A stretch of 64,000 nt of DNA from a bacterium (GTDB taxonomy: Bacteria; Zixibacteria; MSB-5A5; GN15; FEB-12): contig JAHLKV010000001.1 in assembly GCA_020444475.1 (NCBI GenBank), forward strand, positions 434,001 to 498,000, written 5' to 3'. The position numbers and the translations under genes were made by a program. Of this stretch, positions 33,373 to 41,384 are shown piece after piece. Under the pieces are notes generated by a model. The model saw only the letters and a program-made list of their open reading frames with translations, was not told the origin of the DNA and did not search any database. Every line of letters starts with the position of its first letter. The stretch's first letter is position 1.

Positions 33373-35097
33373 CTATAACAGGCCGGCGACGCGGAGAGTG
33401 AGTTCGGGGTCGTTCCAGTCGCCGTCGGCTCTGGTCCGGGAGGCCTCGACCGATACCTGGAACTTGCCCTTGATGCGCTTCGAGCCGGCGAGCGTCAGAT
33501 CCCACGAATTGCTGCCGTCGGTCGCCAACAGATCGACAAGGGCCGAGACGGTGGCCTGCGCCCCCACTCCGGCAGTCAAACGACCGTTGATGTGGTGGAT
33601 GCCGTCGTTTTCCAATCCGCTCAAGCTGAGGAACGAGCGCTCTTTGTAGGTGTCGGTTCCTCTCAGGGCCGGCGGTTGGTAGACAAACGAAACGTAGAAA
33701 TCGTTAGCGCGCGGTATAGCGCCGAAGGCGATGTCCATGGGTGAGTCGTTGGTCCAGCCGGGACCGGTTCCGGGTGTGAACTCGTAGGAGCGCCAGCGAA
33801 CTCCGATCATCCAGCGCACGGATTCGTTCGTGATCTGCTCGGTGAAGTACCAGGGTGCGTAGTAAGTATAGGTCGTTCGATCCCAACGGTACTCGAGCGC
33901 CGTGGCGAGCTCCGCCCCGGATCCGATTCCGATTGCGCTGCCCAGATCAATCCCCGCGTACCGATCGTCGCTGTCACGGCCGTTCGGCCGGGGCCATTCA
34001 CTAAAGATACCGAAGTGCACGTGCTGCTGGTTGCGGGCGAGGATGCCGTGGTAGAAATCCAGGTAGTCATCGAGAAGGATCTGCGGGTTGAACTCCCCCT
34101 GTGTGATAGCATCGACCGACACACGAACGGTGGTCGAGGTGAGTTTCAGTCCCCGGTCGCTTTCGTCCGCGTACTCTTCACCGAAGGTGTAGTATGTGTC
34201 CTTGCGCGAGTAGGATTGAAAATCCTGGCCGACCCCGACAGTCACGAAGGCGCCCTGAGCGGGGATGAAAACGGCACTGAGATCGTACGATGGTTCGGTG
34301 TAGGACCGTTCCTGCCGGGATTCGAGTTCAAGCTCCTCCGGCGTAACGGGCCGGTACTCTTCCTCATCTATTGACCGCTTCACCAGATTGAGTCGCGCTT
34401 TAACAAACGCCTCTTCGCTGATTCCCCAGACCAGATCCGACATGACGTTCCACCAGTCGGTGGTGGTTGTGTCGTAGACCACGAAAGGATCGAGCGGAAG
34501 GTACCAGGGAAGGCCCAGTCCCGTTTTCTCATGGCTGAATTGGCCAAGCGTGTACCATACGAGATCGCCGGGGCCGGCGGTCGGGCCTACGTAGTAGGCG
34601 TAGCGTGCGAAGTTGTCGCTGAGCGTGATAGTGTCGCGGCGGGACCAGTGCGAGGAGGCGGCAAAGCCGTATTCATCGCTTTCCGACAGCACGGTATACT
34701 CGGGATCGAAGAGGAAGGGGTGCTGCTCCCGGTCGTATGATTGTACGCCTATCCTGTCGATGCCGACCTGCCAATTGTCGGTGGCGCGCCAGCGAGCGAA
34801 ACCGTCGATGGCGTGATCTTCGTACGATGTGTAATAGAGGTTGTACGCCCGGGTGTAGCCGGAGACGCCTGCCCGATAGCGATCGTGCGTGTAGGTCAGC
34901 GTGCCGTACCAGTTCGGGGGCTGCTCGTTGGTCCAGTGGCCGGACGCGTCGAAGGAGAGTCCCTGTGCCCAGCGCCCGAAGTAGAACTCGGCGGGCAGGG
35001 CGACATCAGCGTTTGTGGTCGACGTACAGCAGACGATGAGCGACAGGGTCAGGAGTGCGAGCAGGGCTCGCCGTGTGATCGATCGATATGAGGCCAT
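33373..35097 (-). CDS. Exported beta-rich protein, paralogue 2 of 3 (LPxEFFxGRW family)
   Basis: A 574-residue exported protein with an N-terminal signal (basic ITRR, hydrophobic ALLALLTLSLIVCC) and LPAEFYFGRW at residues 34-43, exactly as in paralogue 1. It has SHWSRRDTITL, PQILLDDYLDFYHGIL and SPMDIAFGAI in the same order. It is Tyr/Trp-rich with repeated short strands, so an outer-membrane barrel is the best guess; the last residues are AGLL. The Cys-Cys at 23-24 could suggest lipidation, but the same position in the paralogues lacks Cys. GGGGGA precedes the start and a TTGACA/TACGTT promoter lies upstream. Confidence 0.7.
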   Translation of the reverse strand: MASYRSITRRALLALLTLSLIVCCTSTTNADVALPAEFYFGRWAQGLSFDASGHWTNEQPPNWYGTLTYTHDRYRAGVSGYTRAYNLYYTSYEDHAIDGFARWRATDNWQVGIDRIGVQSYDREQHPFLFDPEYTVLSESDEYGFAASSHWSRRDTITLSDNFARYAYYVGPTAGPGDLVWYTLGQFSHEKTGLGLPWYLPLDPFVVYDTTTTDWWNVMSDLVWGISEEAFVKARLNLVKRSIDEEEYRPVTPEELELESRQERSYTEPSYDLSAVFIPAQGAFVTVGVGQDFQSYSRKDTYYTFGEEYADESDRGLKLTSTTVRVSVDAITQGEFNPQILLDDYLDFYHGILARNQQHVHFGIFSEWPRPNGRDSDDRYAGIDLGSAIGIGSGAELATALEYRWDRTTYTYYAPWYFTEQITNESVRWMIGVRWRSYEFTPGTGPGWTNDSPMDIAFGAIPRANDFYVSFVYQPPALRGTDTYKERSFLSLSGLENDGIHHINGRLTAGVGAQATVSALVDLLATDGSNSWDLTLAGSKRIKGKFQVSVEASRTRADGDWNDPELTLRVAGLL

Positions 35098-35158
35098 TGT
35101 ACACTTCCCCCAGCAAGGAGAGTTGATGGAATGGAGCGGTTCCCCATGAACTATGTTG

Positions 35159-35187
35159 AACGTAGCGTTTTTCGCCTATGATGTCAA
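35159..35187 (-). promoter_or_regulatory. Promoter of exported paralogue 2
   Basis: Minus strand: TTGACA (35182-35187), 17-base spacer, TACGTT (35159-35164), about 60 bases before the 35097 start. Confidence 0.55.
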
Positions 35188-35286
35188 ACGAGAAGAACAG
35201 CCGACGGTGTTGATGTGAGTTATACGCGAGATCGCGCACGAGGACTCAGAGATAGTTGACTAACTCGCAGTGCGTACAGGGTAGGC

Positions 35287-37008
35287 TCAGAAGACTCCGC
35301 TGATCGTGAGGTGTCCTTCGCGGCTGTCGCGGCGATAACGATCTCTGTCGCATTGATAGCCGATCGCGATCTCGACTGTCGAAATCGGGCGGTGGCGGAT
35401 GCGGGCGGAGATCGAGTAGGGATCGGGGTGCCAGTACAAGAATTCCTTCGTGAGAGTAGCCCCGACACTGGTTCTCCGTCCGACACCAAGCTCGCCATTT
35501 ATGGTGGCCGTTTCGGTATCGAACCGGATGAGGTGATCGAATGCAAATACTCCAACATAGCTGCCATCGAAATCATCCATGTCCATCATGAGTTCAGGCG
35601 GGACGTACGTCAGATCGACCCAGGCGTGACCGGCCCGCAGGATTGGCCCGAACGCGATGTCCATCTGGTCGGCAGTGCTCCAGTCAGGCGAACCGGCTTC
35701 GCCGTGTTGGAAAGTTCGGAGACGAAGACCGAAGGCGCTCGTCACCAGCTCCGGGGGCGGGTACCAACCAAGCGATGGATAGACCATACCATTACGGGCG
35801 GCGTCGTTCCATTGATACGACGCCTTCCCGGAAACCTCCATGAATGGGAATAGACCGTATGAGACTTCTCCGCTGAGAGCTAAGGTGTTTTGTTCGGAGT
35901 AGTGAGGGGCGCCGGGCAGCCCAGTTTCGACACTTACTCGGGCGTGAAGCTGGTGGTGGAAGACCATGTGGCGGTAGTAGTTCTGGTAGTCGTCGAGGAT
36001 CACAGATGGCACGAAGTTACCTTCCGTGAGAAAATCGAAGGTCGCCGATAGTCTTGTTTCCCTGAGGGCAAATGGATCGGACCTATCCCATCCTGTGCCG
36101 TCGTCCGGATGAAGTCGTCTGGCTCGATTCTGCGTGCCTGAGAGTCTCTGAGAGACTTCGCCGGAGATGAAGAGACTGTGGTAGGCTCGGTAGACTACGG
36201 AAAGTGCATAGACCAGTTCCTGCTGTTCTTCGGTCGTTTCGTTCTTCTGGTCCTGAACGTCTGGGTGCGATGCTATCCAATCAACGGTGTGGCGATTGTC
36301 CGAAAGGTTCGCAGAGAGGTGCGCAGCTAGTCGGAGCCTATCACCCGGCGCGTAGGTTGCAGCTACGAATGTAGAGCATACAGTGCCGGCTTCAGTAATT
36401 CGGTGCTCGCCGGCGTCTTCGGGGATACCGTAGGATCGCTCAGAATAATCGTTGTCCGACGCGAAGACATCGGCAGTGAGAAAGGCCTCTCCCCTCGCCG
36501 GCATTGGAGCAACGAGATATGAGTAGGCGGCGTTTTCTCTCGGTATCTCGATGGTGTGATGGCGGCTCCAGTCGAATCCCAGCGTTAACGACTCTTCATT
36601 CCATTTGTACCTGTGGTACGGCTCGCCCGACTGCGGTCGCCGCACATCGCTATCGTAGCGACGTACGCCGATCCTGAATTGCATAGGCGCTGGCAGTCTA
36701 TACGCGAGTGCGAGGGAACCGTTGCTTATTGAGTAGGGCAGCCAATAGTAGCCTGAATCCACAACGACACCTTCGAACTCCGCGCGAAGAGGACCCCGGT
36801 CGAACGTGGCCGATGTGGCCCAGCCGGGAGCGAAGTTCTCCTTGAATTGTCCCGAGCCGGTTGCAGAGAATCCGCCCGACCAGCGTCCCCAGAAGAATTC
36901 TGTCGGCAGGCTTATGCCATTGGTCGGCTGTTCGCTCTGCGCATATACCGAACCTGCCGCGCAGGCCATGATCGCCGCTGCAAGAAACAATATGAATGTT
37001 CGGTTCAC
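35287..37008 (-). CDS. Exported beta-rich protein, paralogue 3 of 3 (LPxEFFxGRW family)
   Basis: A 573-residue exported protein beginning with GTG (37006-37008) behind GGGGGGAGA. The signal peptide is residues 1-23 (cut after VYA) and LPTEFFWGRW falls at residues 34-43, the same place as in the other two. It keeps the shared segments in weaker form (DWSRHHTIEI, VILDDYQNYYRHM, QMDIAFGPI) and ends in Phe. It is the most diverged member. Its start is only 31 bases from the mnmA stop, so unlike the others it may be read from the nifS-mnmA transcript. Confidence 0.68.
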   Translation of the reverse strand: MNRTFILFLAAAIMACAAGSVYAQSEQPTNGISLPTEFFWGRWSGGFSATGSGQFKENFAPGWATSATFDRGPLRAEFEGVVVDSGYYWLPYSISNGSLALAYRLPAPMQFRIGVRRYDSDVRRPQSGEPYHRYKWNEESLTLGFDWSRHHTIEIPRENAAYSYLVAPMPARGEAFLTADVFASDNDYSERSYGIPEDAGEHRITEAGTVCSTFVAATYAPGDRLRLAAHLSANLSDNRHTVDWIASHPDVQDQKNETTEEQQELVYALSVVYRAYHSLFISGEVSQRLSGTQNRARRLHPDDGTGWDRSDPFALRETRLSATFDFLTEGNFVPSVILDDYQNYYRHMVFHHQLHARVSVETGLPGAPHYSEQNTLALSGEVSYGLFPFMEVSGKASYQWNDAARNGMVYPSLGWYPPPELVTSAFGLRLRTFQHGEAGSPDWSTADQMDIAFGPILRAGHAWVDLTYVPPELMMDMDDFDGSYVGVFAFDHLIRFDTETATINGELGVGRRTSVGATLTKEFLYWHPDPYSISARIRHRPISTVEIAIGYQCDRDRYRRDSREGHLTISGVF

Positions 37009-37039
37009 CGGAAATCTCCCCCCGGTGTGAAGGTTGCAC

Positions 37040-38125
37040 CTATCGGATCAGGCCGCCGCCGAGGACGATGTCGCGGTCGTAAAACACAACCGACTGGCCC
37101 GGCGTGATGGCCCGCTGCTTCTTCCGAAATGTAACCCTTGCGGTCGATGATGTCAACGGTGTGATAGTCGATTCGGCAGGAGTGTGCAGATAGCGAATCT
37201 TGGTCTCGGCGTCGATACCCTCACCGGGAGACTCTATTGCCGACCAGTTCAAATTCTCCGCGGTGAGTTCGGTCATAAACAGTGAGTCGTTGTCGCCGAC
37301 GATGACGCGGTTGGTGTCGATCTCGATGCGCTGGACATAGAGTGGTGTCGGGTGGGCGATCCCGAGACCCTTGCGCTGGCCGATCGTATAAAATGCGGTG
37401 CCTTCGTGGCGGCCGAGCACGCGACCGTCCTCGTGGACGATCTCCCCCGCCTCGAAGGTTCTGCCGCGTTTGCCTTCGTACTCGGAGATGAACCGTCGGT
37501 AGTCGTTGTCGGCGACAAAACAGATCTCGCGCGACTCCGGTTTCTTCGCCGTGCGGAGGCCGTGCTGCTCGGCGATAGCGCGCACTTCGGTCTTCTTCAG
37601 TCCGCCCAGCGGCATGAAGGTGCGCGAGAGCGCCTCCTGTGTCAGGCCCCAGAGAACGTAGGACTGGTCGCGAGTTGAGTCGACACCCTTGCGAATCTGC
37701 CAGCGGCCGCGCTCGTTTTGCTCGATAAACGCGTAGTGGCCGGTGGCGATGGCGTCGCAGCCGAGCTGCCGGGCTTTGAGCAGGAAGGTATCCCAGCGAA
37801 CGTCGGCGTTACAGCGCACGCAGGGATTGGGTGTGCGTCCGGAGCGGTACTCCTCGACGAAGTTGTCGATCACCTTCTCGCGGAACTCTTCGGACATGTT
37901 GAGGACGTAAAACGGGGCGTCGATTTTTTCGCAGACGAACCGGCAGTCGGTGATGGAATCGAGCGTGCAGCAGCGACCGTCCTTGTAGATATCTCCTCCC
38001 ACATCGACATAATCCCACAGCTTCATGTGAGCGCCGATAACATCGTAGCCCTGCTGCTTGAGAAGCAGAGCGGCTACCGATGAATCGACACCGCCGGACA
38101 TCGCTACGAGAACACGGGTCGCCAT
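37040..38125 (-). CDS. mnmA: tRNA 2-thiouridylase MnmA
   Basis: MnmA puts sulfur on U34 of tRNAs for Lys, Glu and Gln. The 361-residue protein has the ATP-pyrophosphatase loop SGGVDSS (residues 10-16), catalytic Cys102 in NPCVRCN and Cys202 in ESREICFV, the pair used for persulfide transfer. The C-terminal beta-barrel is intact. It follows the cysteine desulfurase gene after 14 bases; the desulfurase would supply the sulfur. Confidence 0.96.
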   Translation of the reverse strand: MATRVLVAMSGGVDSSVAALLLKQQGYDVIGAHMKLWDYVDVGGDIYKDGRCCTLDSITDCRFVCEKIDAPFYVLNMSEEFREKVIDNFVEEYRSGRTPNPCVRCNADVRWDTFLLKARQLGCDAIATGHYAFIEQNERGRWQIRKGVDSTRDQSYVLWGLTQEALSRTFMPLGGLKKTEVRAIAEQHGLRTAKKPESREICFVADNDYRRFISEYEGKRGRTFEAGEIVHEDGRVLGRHEGTAFYTIGQRKGLGIAHPTPLYVQRIEIDTNRVIVGDNDSLFMTELTAENLNWSAIESPGEGIDAETKIRYLHTPAESTITPLTSSTARVTFRKKQRAITPGQSVVFYDRDIVLGGGLIR

Positions 38126-38139
38126 AACATGCTCGCTCG

Positions 38140-39318
38140 TCAGGAGTGCGCCTGCTTGTTGTAGACGGGTGACATGGCGCGGAGGCGTTCGATGATCGGC
38201 GGCAGCTTCTCGAGGACGTAATCGAGTTCTTCGCGGGTGGTGGTGCGTCCCATGGAGAACCGCACCGAGCCGTGGGCGACGATCGGATCGATTCCCATCG
38301 CCGTAAGCACGTGCGAAGCTTCGATCGCGCCCGATGTACAGGCCGAGCCGGACGAGACCGCGACACCCTCGACATCGAGCGACAACACGACGGATTCACC
38401 TTCGACGCCGTTAAACGCGAAGTTCATGGTCTGCGGAATGCGGTTGCTTCGGGTGCCGTTGAAGCGAACATCGGGTATGGTGTTCAGCACGGAATCGATA
38501 AAGTGGTCGGCCAGATCGTTGAGACGACCGTAATCCTCGGCCATCTTTTTCTCCGCAATCGCCAGCGCCTTAGCCAGACCGACCGCACCGGCGACATTTT
38601 CGGTGCCGGGACGACGGCGCTTTTCGTGGGAGCCGCCGTGCAGGAGCGGGTCAATCTTCAGGCCGGAGCGAATGAACAACGCGCCGCAGCCTTTCGGGCC
38701 GTAGATCTTGTGACCGGTGAGCGAAAGCAGGTCGACACCAAGCGCCTTGACATCGATATCCACCTTGCCGATCGACTGAACGGCGTCGGTGTGGAAGATC
38801 GCACCCTTCTGGTGAGCGATCTCGACCATTTTCGGCATGTCGTCCTGCACGGTGCCGGTTTCGTTGTTGCCGTGCATGATGGAGACGAGGGCGGTGTTGT
38901 CGGACACCAGAGCGCGAAGGCGCATCGGCGAAATGTAGCCTTCGGAGTCGACCGGTGCAAGGTCAAGCTGGAAGCCTTCCTTTTCGTGCAGGTACTCGGC
39001 GGGTTCGATCACAGCGTGGTGTTCGGTCGCGCCGACGATGATGTGGTTGCGTCTGTTCTTCAGGCGACGGGCCGTGCCGAGGACAGCCATGTTGTCGGAC
39101 TCGGTACCGCCGGAGGTGAAGTACAACTCCGAAGGTTCGCATCGGATGAAGGCCGCGATCTGCTCGCGGGCGTTTTCGAGCGCCACTTTCGCTTCGCGAC
39201 CAAACGAATGCACCGAACTGGCATTACCGAAACCTTCGCCGAGGAACGGCACCATAGCTTCGATCACGTCGGGGTCGACCGGCGTGGTAGCGTTGTTATC
39301 GAGATAGATTGTATCCAT
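38140..39318 (-). CDS. nifS: Cysteine desulfurase (NifS/IscS type)
   Basis: A PLP enzyme that strips sulfur from cysteine for Fe-S clusters and tRNA thiolation. The 392-residue protein has DNNATTPVDP near the N-terminus, the PLP lysine K204 in SLTGHKIYGPKG, and catalytic Cys327 in SGSACTSG. The RRRPGTENVAGAVGLAKA segment is typical of group I IscS/NifS. It leads a two-gene sulfur-relay operon with mnmA, which points to tRNA thiolation as one duty; whether it also serves Fe-S assembly is open. No iscU lies beside it. Confidence 0.95.
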   Translation of the reverse strand: MDTIYLDNNATTPVDPDVIEAMVPFLGEGFGNASSVHSFGREAKVALENAREQIAAFIRCEPSELYFTSGGTESDNMAVLGTARRLKNRRNHIIVGATEHHAVIEPAEYLHEKEGFQLDLAPVDSEGYISPMRLRALVSDNTALVSIMHGNNETGTVQDDMPKMVEIAHQKGAIFHTDAVQSIGKVDIDVKALGVDLLSLTGHKIYGPKGCGALFIRSGLKIDPLLHGGSHEKRRRPGTENVAGAVGLAKALAIAEKKMAEDYGRLNDLADHFIDSVLNTIPDVRFNGTRSNRIPQTMNFAFNGVEGESVVLSLDVEGVAVSSGSACTSGAIEASHVLTAMGIDPIVAHGSVRFSMGRTTTREELDYVLEKLPPIIERLRAMSPVYNKQAHS

Positions 39319-39415
39319 AGCGTGCCTTGCTTTCCCGTGAGTGTGCTGTCAGTACATACGTAACATCGCGGGCGTCTATTGGTTTCATGCGGCTTTCCGA
39401 CACCCGGAAGGCGAC

Positions 39416-39444
39416 AATATAGCCTGTCGGGGACTATGTTTCAA
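39416..39444 (-). promoter_or_regulatory. Promoter of nifS-mnmA
   Basis: Minus strand: TTGAAA (39439-39444), 17-base spacer, TATATT (39416-39421), about 100 bases before the nifS start, leaving a long leader. Confidence 0.55.
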
Positions 39445-39470
39445 GGGACAATCGGGGATACGGGCCTGAC

Positions 39471-41384
39471 CTAGAAGGCGTACAGGATCGTGAAGTGCCA
39501 GCGCCGGCTGAATTCAAAGGTGTCGGTTTCGAGACGCTGGGCGTAGTCGAGCCGGATCGGTCCCGCGGGCGAGAGGATTTGAACGCCGGTTCCGTAGGCG
39601 ACGGCGAGCTGGTCCGGACGGATATCGTCGCGGTCTGAGAACCCGTTGCCGACATCGACAAACAGGGACTGCCACAGGGGGAACGGTGAGAGGATGTCCA
39701 GCAGGGGGATCTTGTTGAAGATCTGGAAGGTCTTCCACCGGAATTCCTGGTTGAACACGAAGACATACCTGGCTCCGCGCGGGTTGCCGTCGGCATCGAG
39801 CGGTCCTAGACGGTTCTCGCGGAAGGAACGGACGGTGTTGGCGCCGCCCAGGAGGAGTCGGTCATCGGTGAGCATGCTGTCCGAGCGGCCAAACGGTTCG
39901 GCGAACCCGAATTTGATACGGGTGGCGGAGATCCATCCCGGCCAGACCGGCTGGTAGGTTGACCAGGCGACTTCGACGCGGTAGAAGTCGTTGTCACCGC
40001 CGAGAAAGCCGCCGAAGTAGTCAGCGGACGCATCGATATACGAGCCTCGACTCGGAATGAAGAGGTTGTCGCGGCTGTCATAGCGGAACTGGCTGTAGAT
40101 GCGACGACGGCCGGAGGTGGTCTCATCGACATCGATATTGGCGGTGTCTTCGGGGAAATCGGAAAGTTTGAGTGATTCGTATTCGACTCCCAGCCAGACG
40201 CGGACCTCGCGCCCGAAGCGGCGGTTGGTTTCGGTCGAAACGGAGTACGAGCGGCGCCGGTAGACGTTGTCCGGGACACGGAGGGTCGGCTCCCAGTCAA
40301 ACCCAAGGGTGAGGGGCATGCGAAGTCCGAGGAACCAGGGTTCGGTGAATTCGGCGCTGTACAGGTTCTGGAGGATGCGGGAGTCCTGTCCCAGACTGAA
40401 GGTGTAGCTGACGGAGACCTCTCCCCTGCGGGAGCCGAAGATGTTTCTTTTTCCGACGCCGGCGGAGGTCAGCCAAGCCAGGTCGCGGAGATTCGACTGG
40501 CCGACGGCGCCGAGTTCGGTGGTGACGTAATTCGTCTTTCGCTCCCGTACGCGGACCGTGAAGTCCGGGTTCAGGCGGTCGGGGGAATCCTCGGCGCGGT
40601 TGAGCTGCATGGTGGTGAAGTAGCCGGACTCCAGCAGTCGTCGCTGAGATTCGAGGATAGCATCACGGCTGTAAACCGCCCCTGGTTTGACCTTCAGCTC
40701 GCGTCGAGCAACATACTGCGGAAAACGCGAGGTGCCTTCCACCTCGATATCACCGAAATGAACGAGTGAGTCGGCATAGACATAGAATACCACCGAAGCA
40801 CGGTCGGTGCCGGCCGACGTGTCCACTCGATGACTGATCTGGGCGTACGGATAGCCGCGGTTGGCAAGATAGGTTTTGAGTTCAAACTCAACCTGGCGCA
40901 GCTCGATGGGGTTGACGGGTCGTCCCGGTTTGAGCTGCGCGGTTTTCTTGTGGAAGTGAATCGGCAGTCCTCCGGGATAGTCGCCGGTTACGCGGGTGGT
41001 GTCGAAGAAGAACCGTCGGCCTTCGTGCACGAGTATTCTGACCAGAGCGTTGGAATCGGGCAGCATCTCGAAGGCATGCTCGACTCGCACGCCGAGGAAA
41101 CCTTCGGTCACATAGAGGTATCTGACTTCGAGCGTGTCCCGGCCGTAGGTCTCTCGCTGGACGCGGATGCGGCGATCTTCCTTGAGGGCGCTCCACCAGG
41201 TCCACGGTTTGGCGTAGAGCCGCCCCTTGATCTGACCGTCGGAGAAGAAGGTGTTGCCTTCGACTACGATGGAGTCGATCCGCGGATTGTCGCGCACCCA
41301 GCGAAGGCGCTCTCGCTCGGAGAGGACCTGTGCCTCGGCGGAGCCGACCAGCAGCAGCATGAGTAGCAGGAGAATCCGCCGCAT
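39471..41384 (-). CDS. tamA: Omp85-family outer-membrane protein, TamA-like
   Basis: The 637-residue protein has a signal peptide (residues 1-18, cut after AEA) and several POTRA domains (about 35-290, for example IDSIVVEGNTFFSDGQIKGRL and VHFGDIEVEGTSRFPQYVARRELKVKPG). A C-terminal 16-stranded barrel follows, with the Omp85 surface-antigen pattern ending HFTILYAF, a terminal Phe. TamA works with TamB in outer-membrane assembly. Its start codon overlaps the tamB stop by one base. BamA itself would usually have five POTRA domains and a longer chain, so TamA is preferred. Confidence 0.88.
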   Translation of the reverse strand: MRRILLLLMLLLVGSAEAQVLSERERLRWVRDNPRIDSIVVEGNTFFSDGQIKGRLYAKPWTWWSALKEDRRIRVQRETYGRDTLEVRYLYVTEGFLGVRVEHAFEMLPDSNALVRILVHEGRRFFFDTTRVTGDYPGGLPIHFHKKTAQLKPGRPVNPIELRQVEFELKTYLANRGYPYAQISHRVDTSAGTDRASVVFYVYADSLVHFGDIEVEGTSRFPQYVARRELKVKPGAVYSRDAILESQRRLLESGYFTTMQLNRAEDSPDRLNPDFTVRVRERKTNYVTTELGAVGQSNLRDLAWLTSAGVGKRNIFGSRRGEVSVSYTFSLGQDSRILQNLYSAEFTEPWFLGLRMPLTLGFDWEPTLRVPDNVYRRRSYSVSTETNRRFGREVRVWLGVEYESLKLSDFPEDTANIDVDETTSGRRRIYSQFRYDSRDNLFIPSRGSYIDASADYFGGFLGGDNDFYRVEVAWSTYQPVWPGWISATRIKFGFAEPFGRSDSMLTDDRLLLGGANTVRSFRENRLGPLDADGNPRGARYVFVFNQEFRWKTFQIFNKIPLLDILSPFPLWQSLFVDVGNGFSDRDDIRPDQLAVAYGTGVQILSPAGPIRLDYAQRLETDTFEFSRRWHFTILYAF

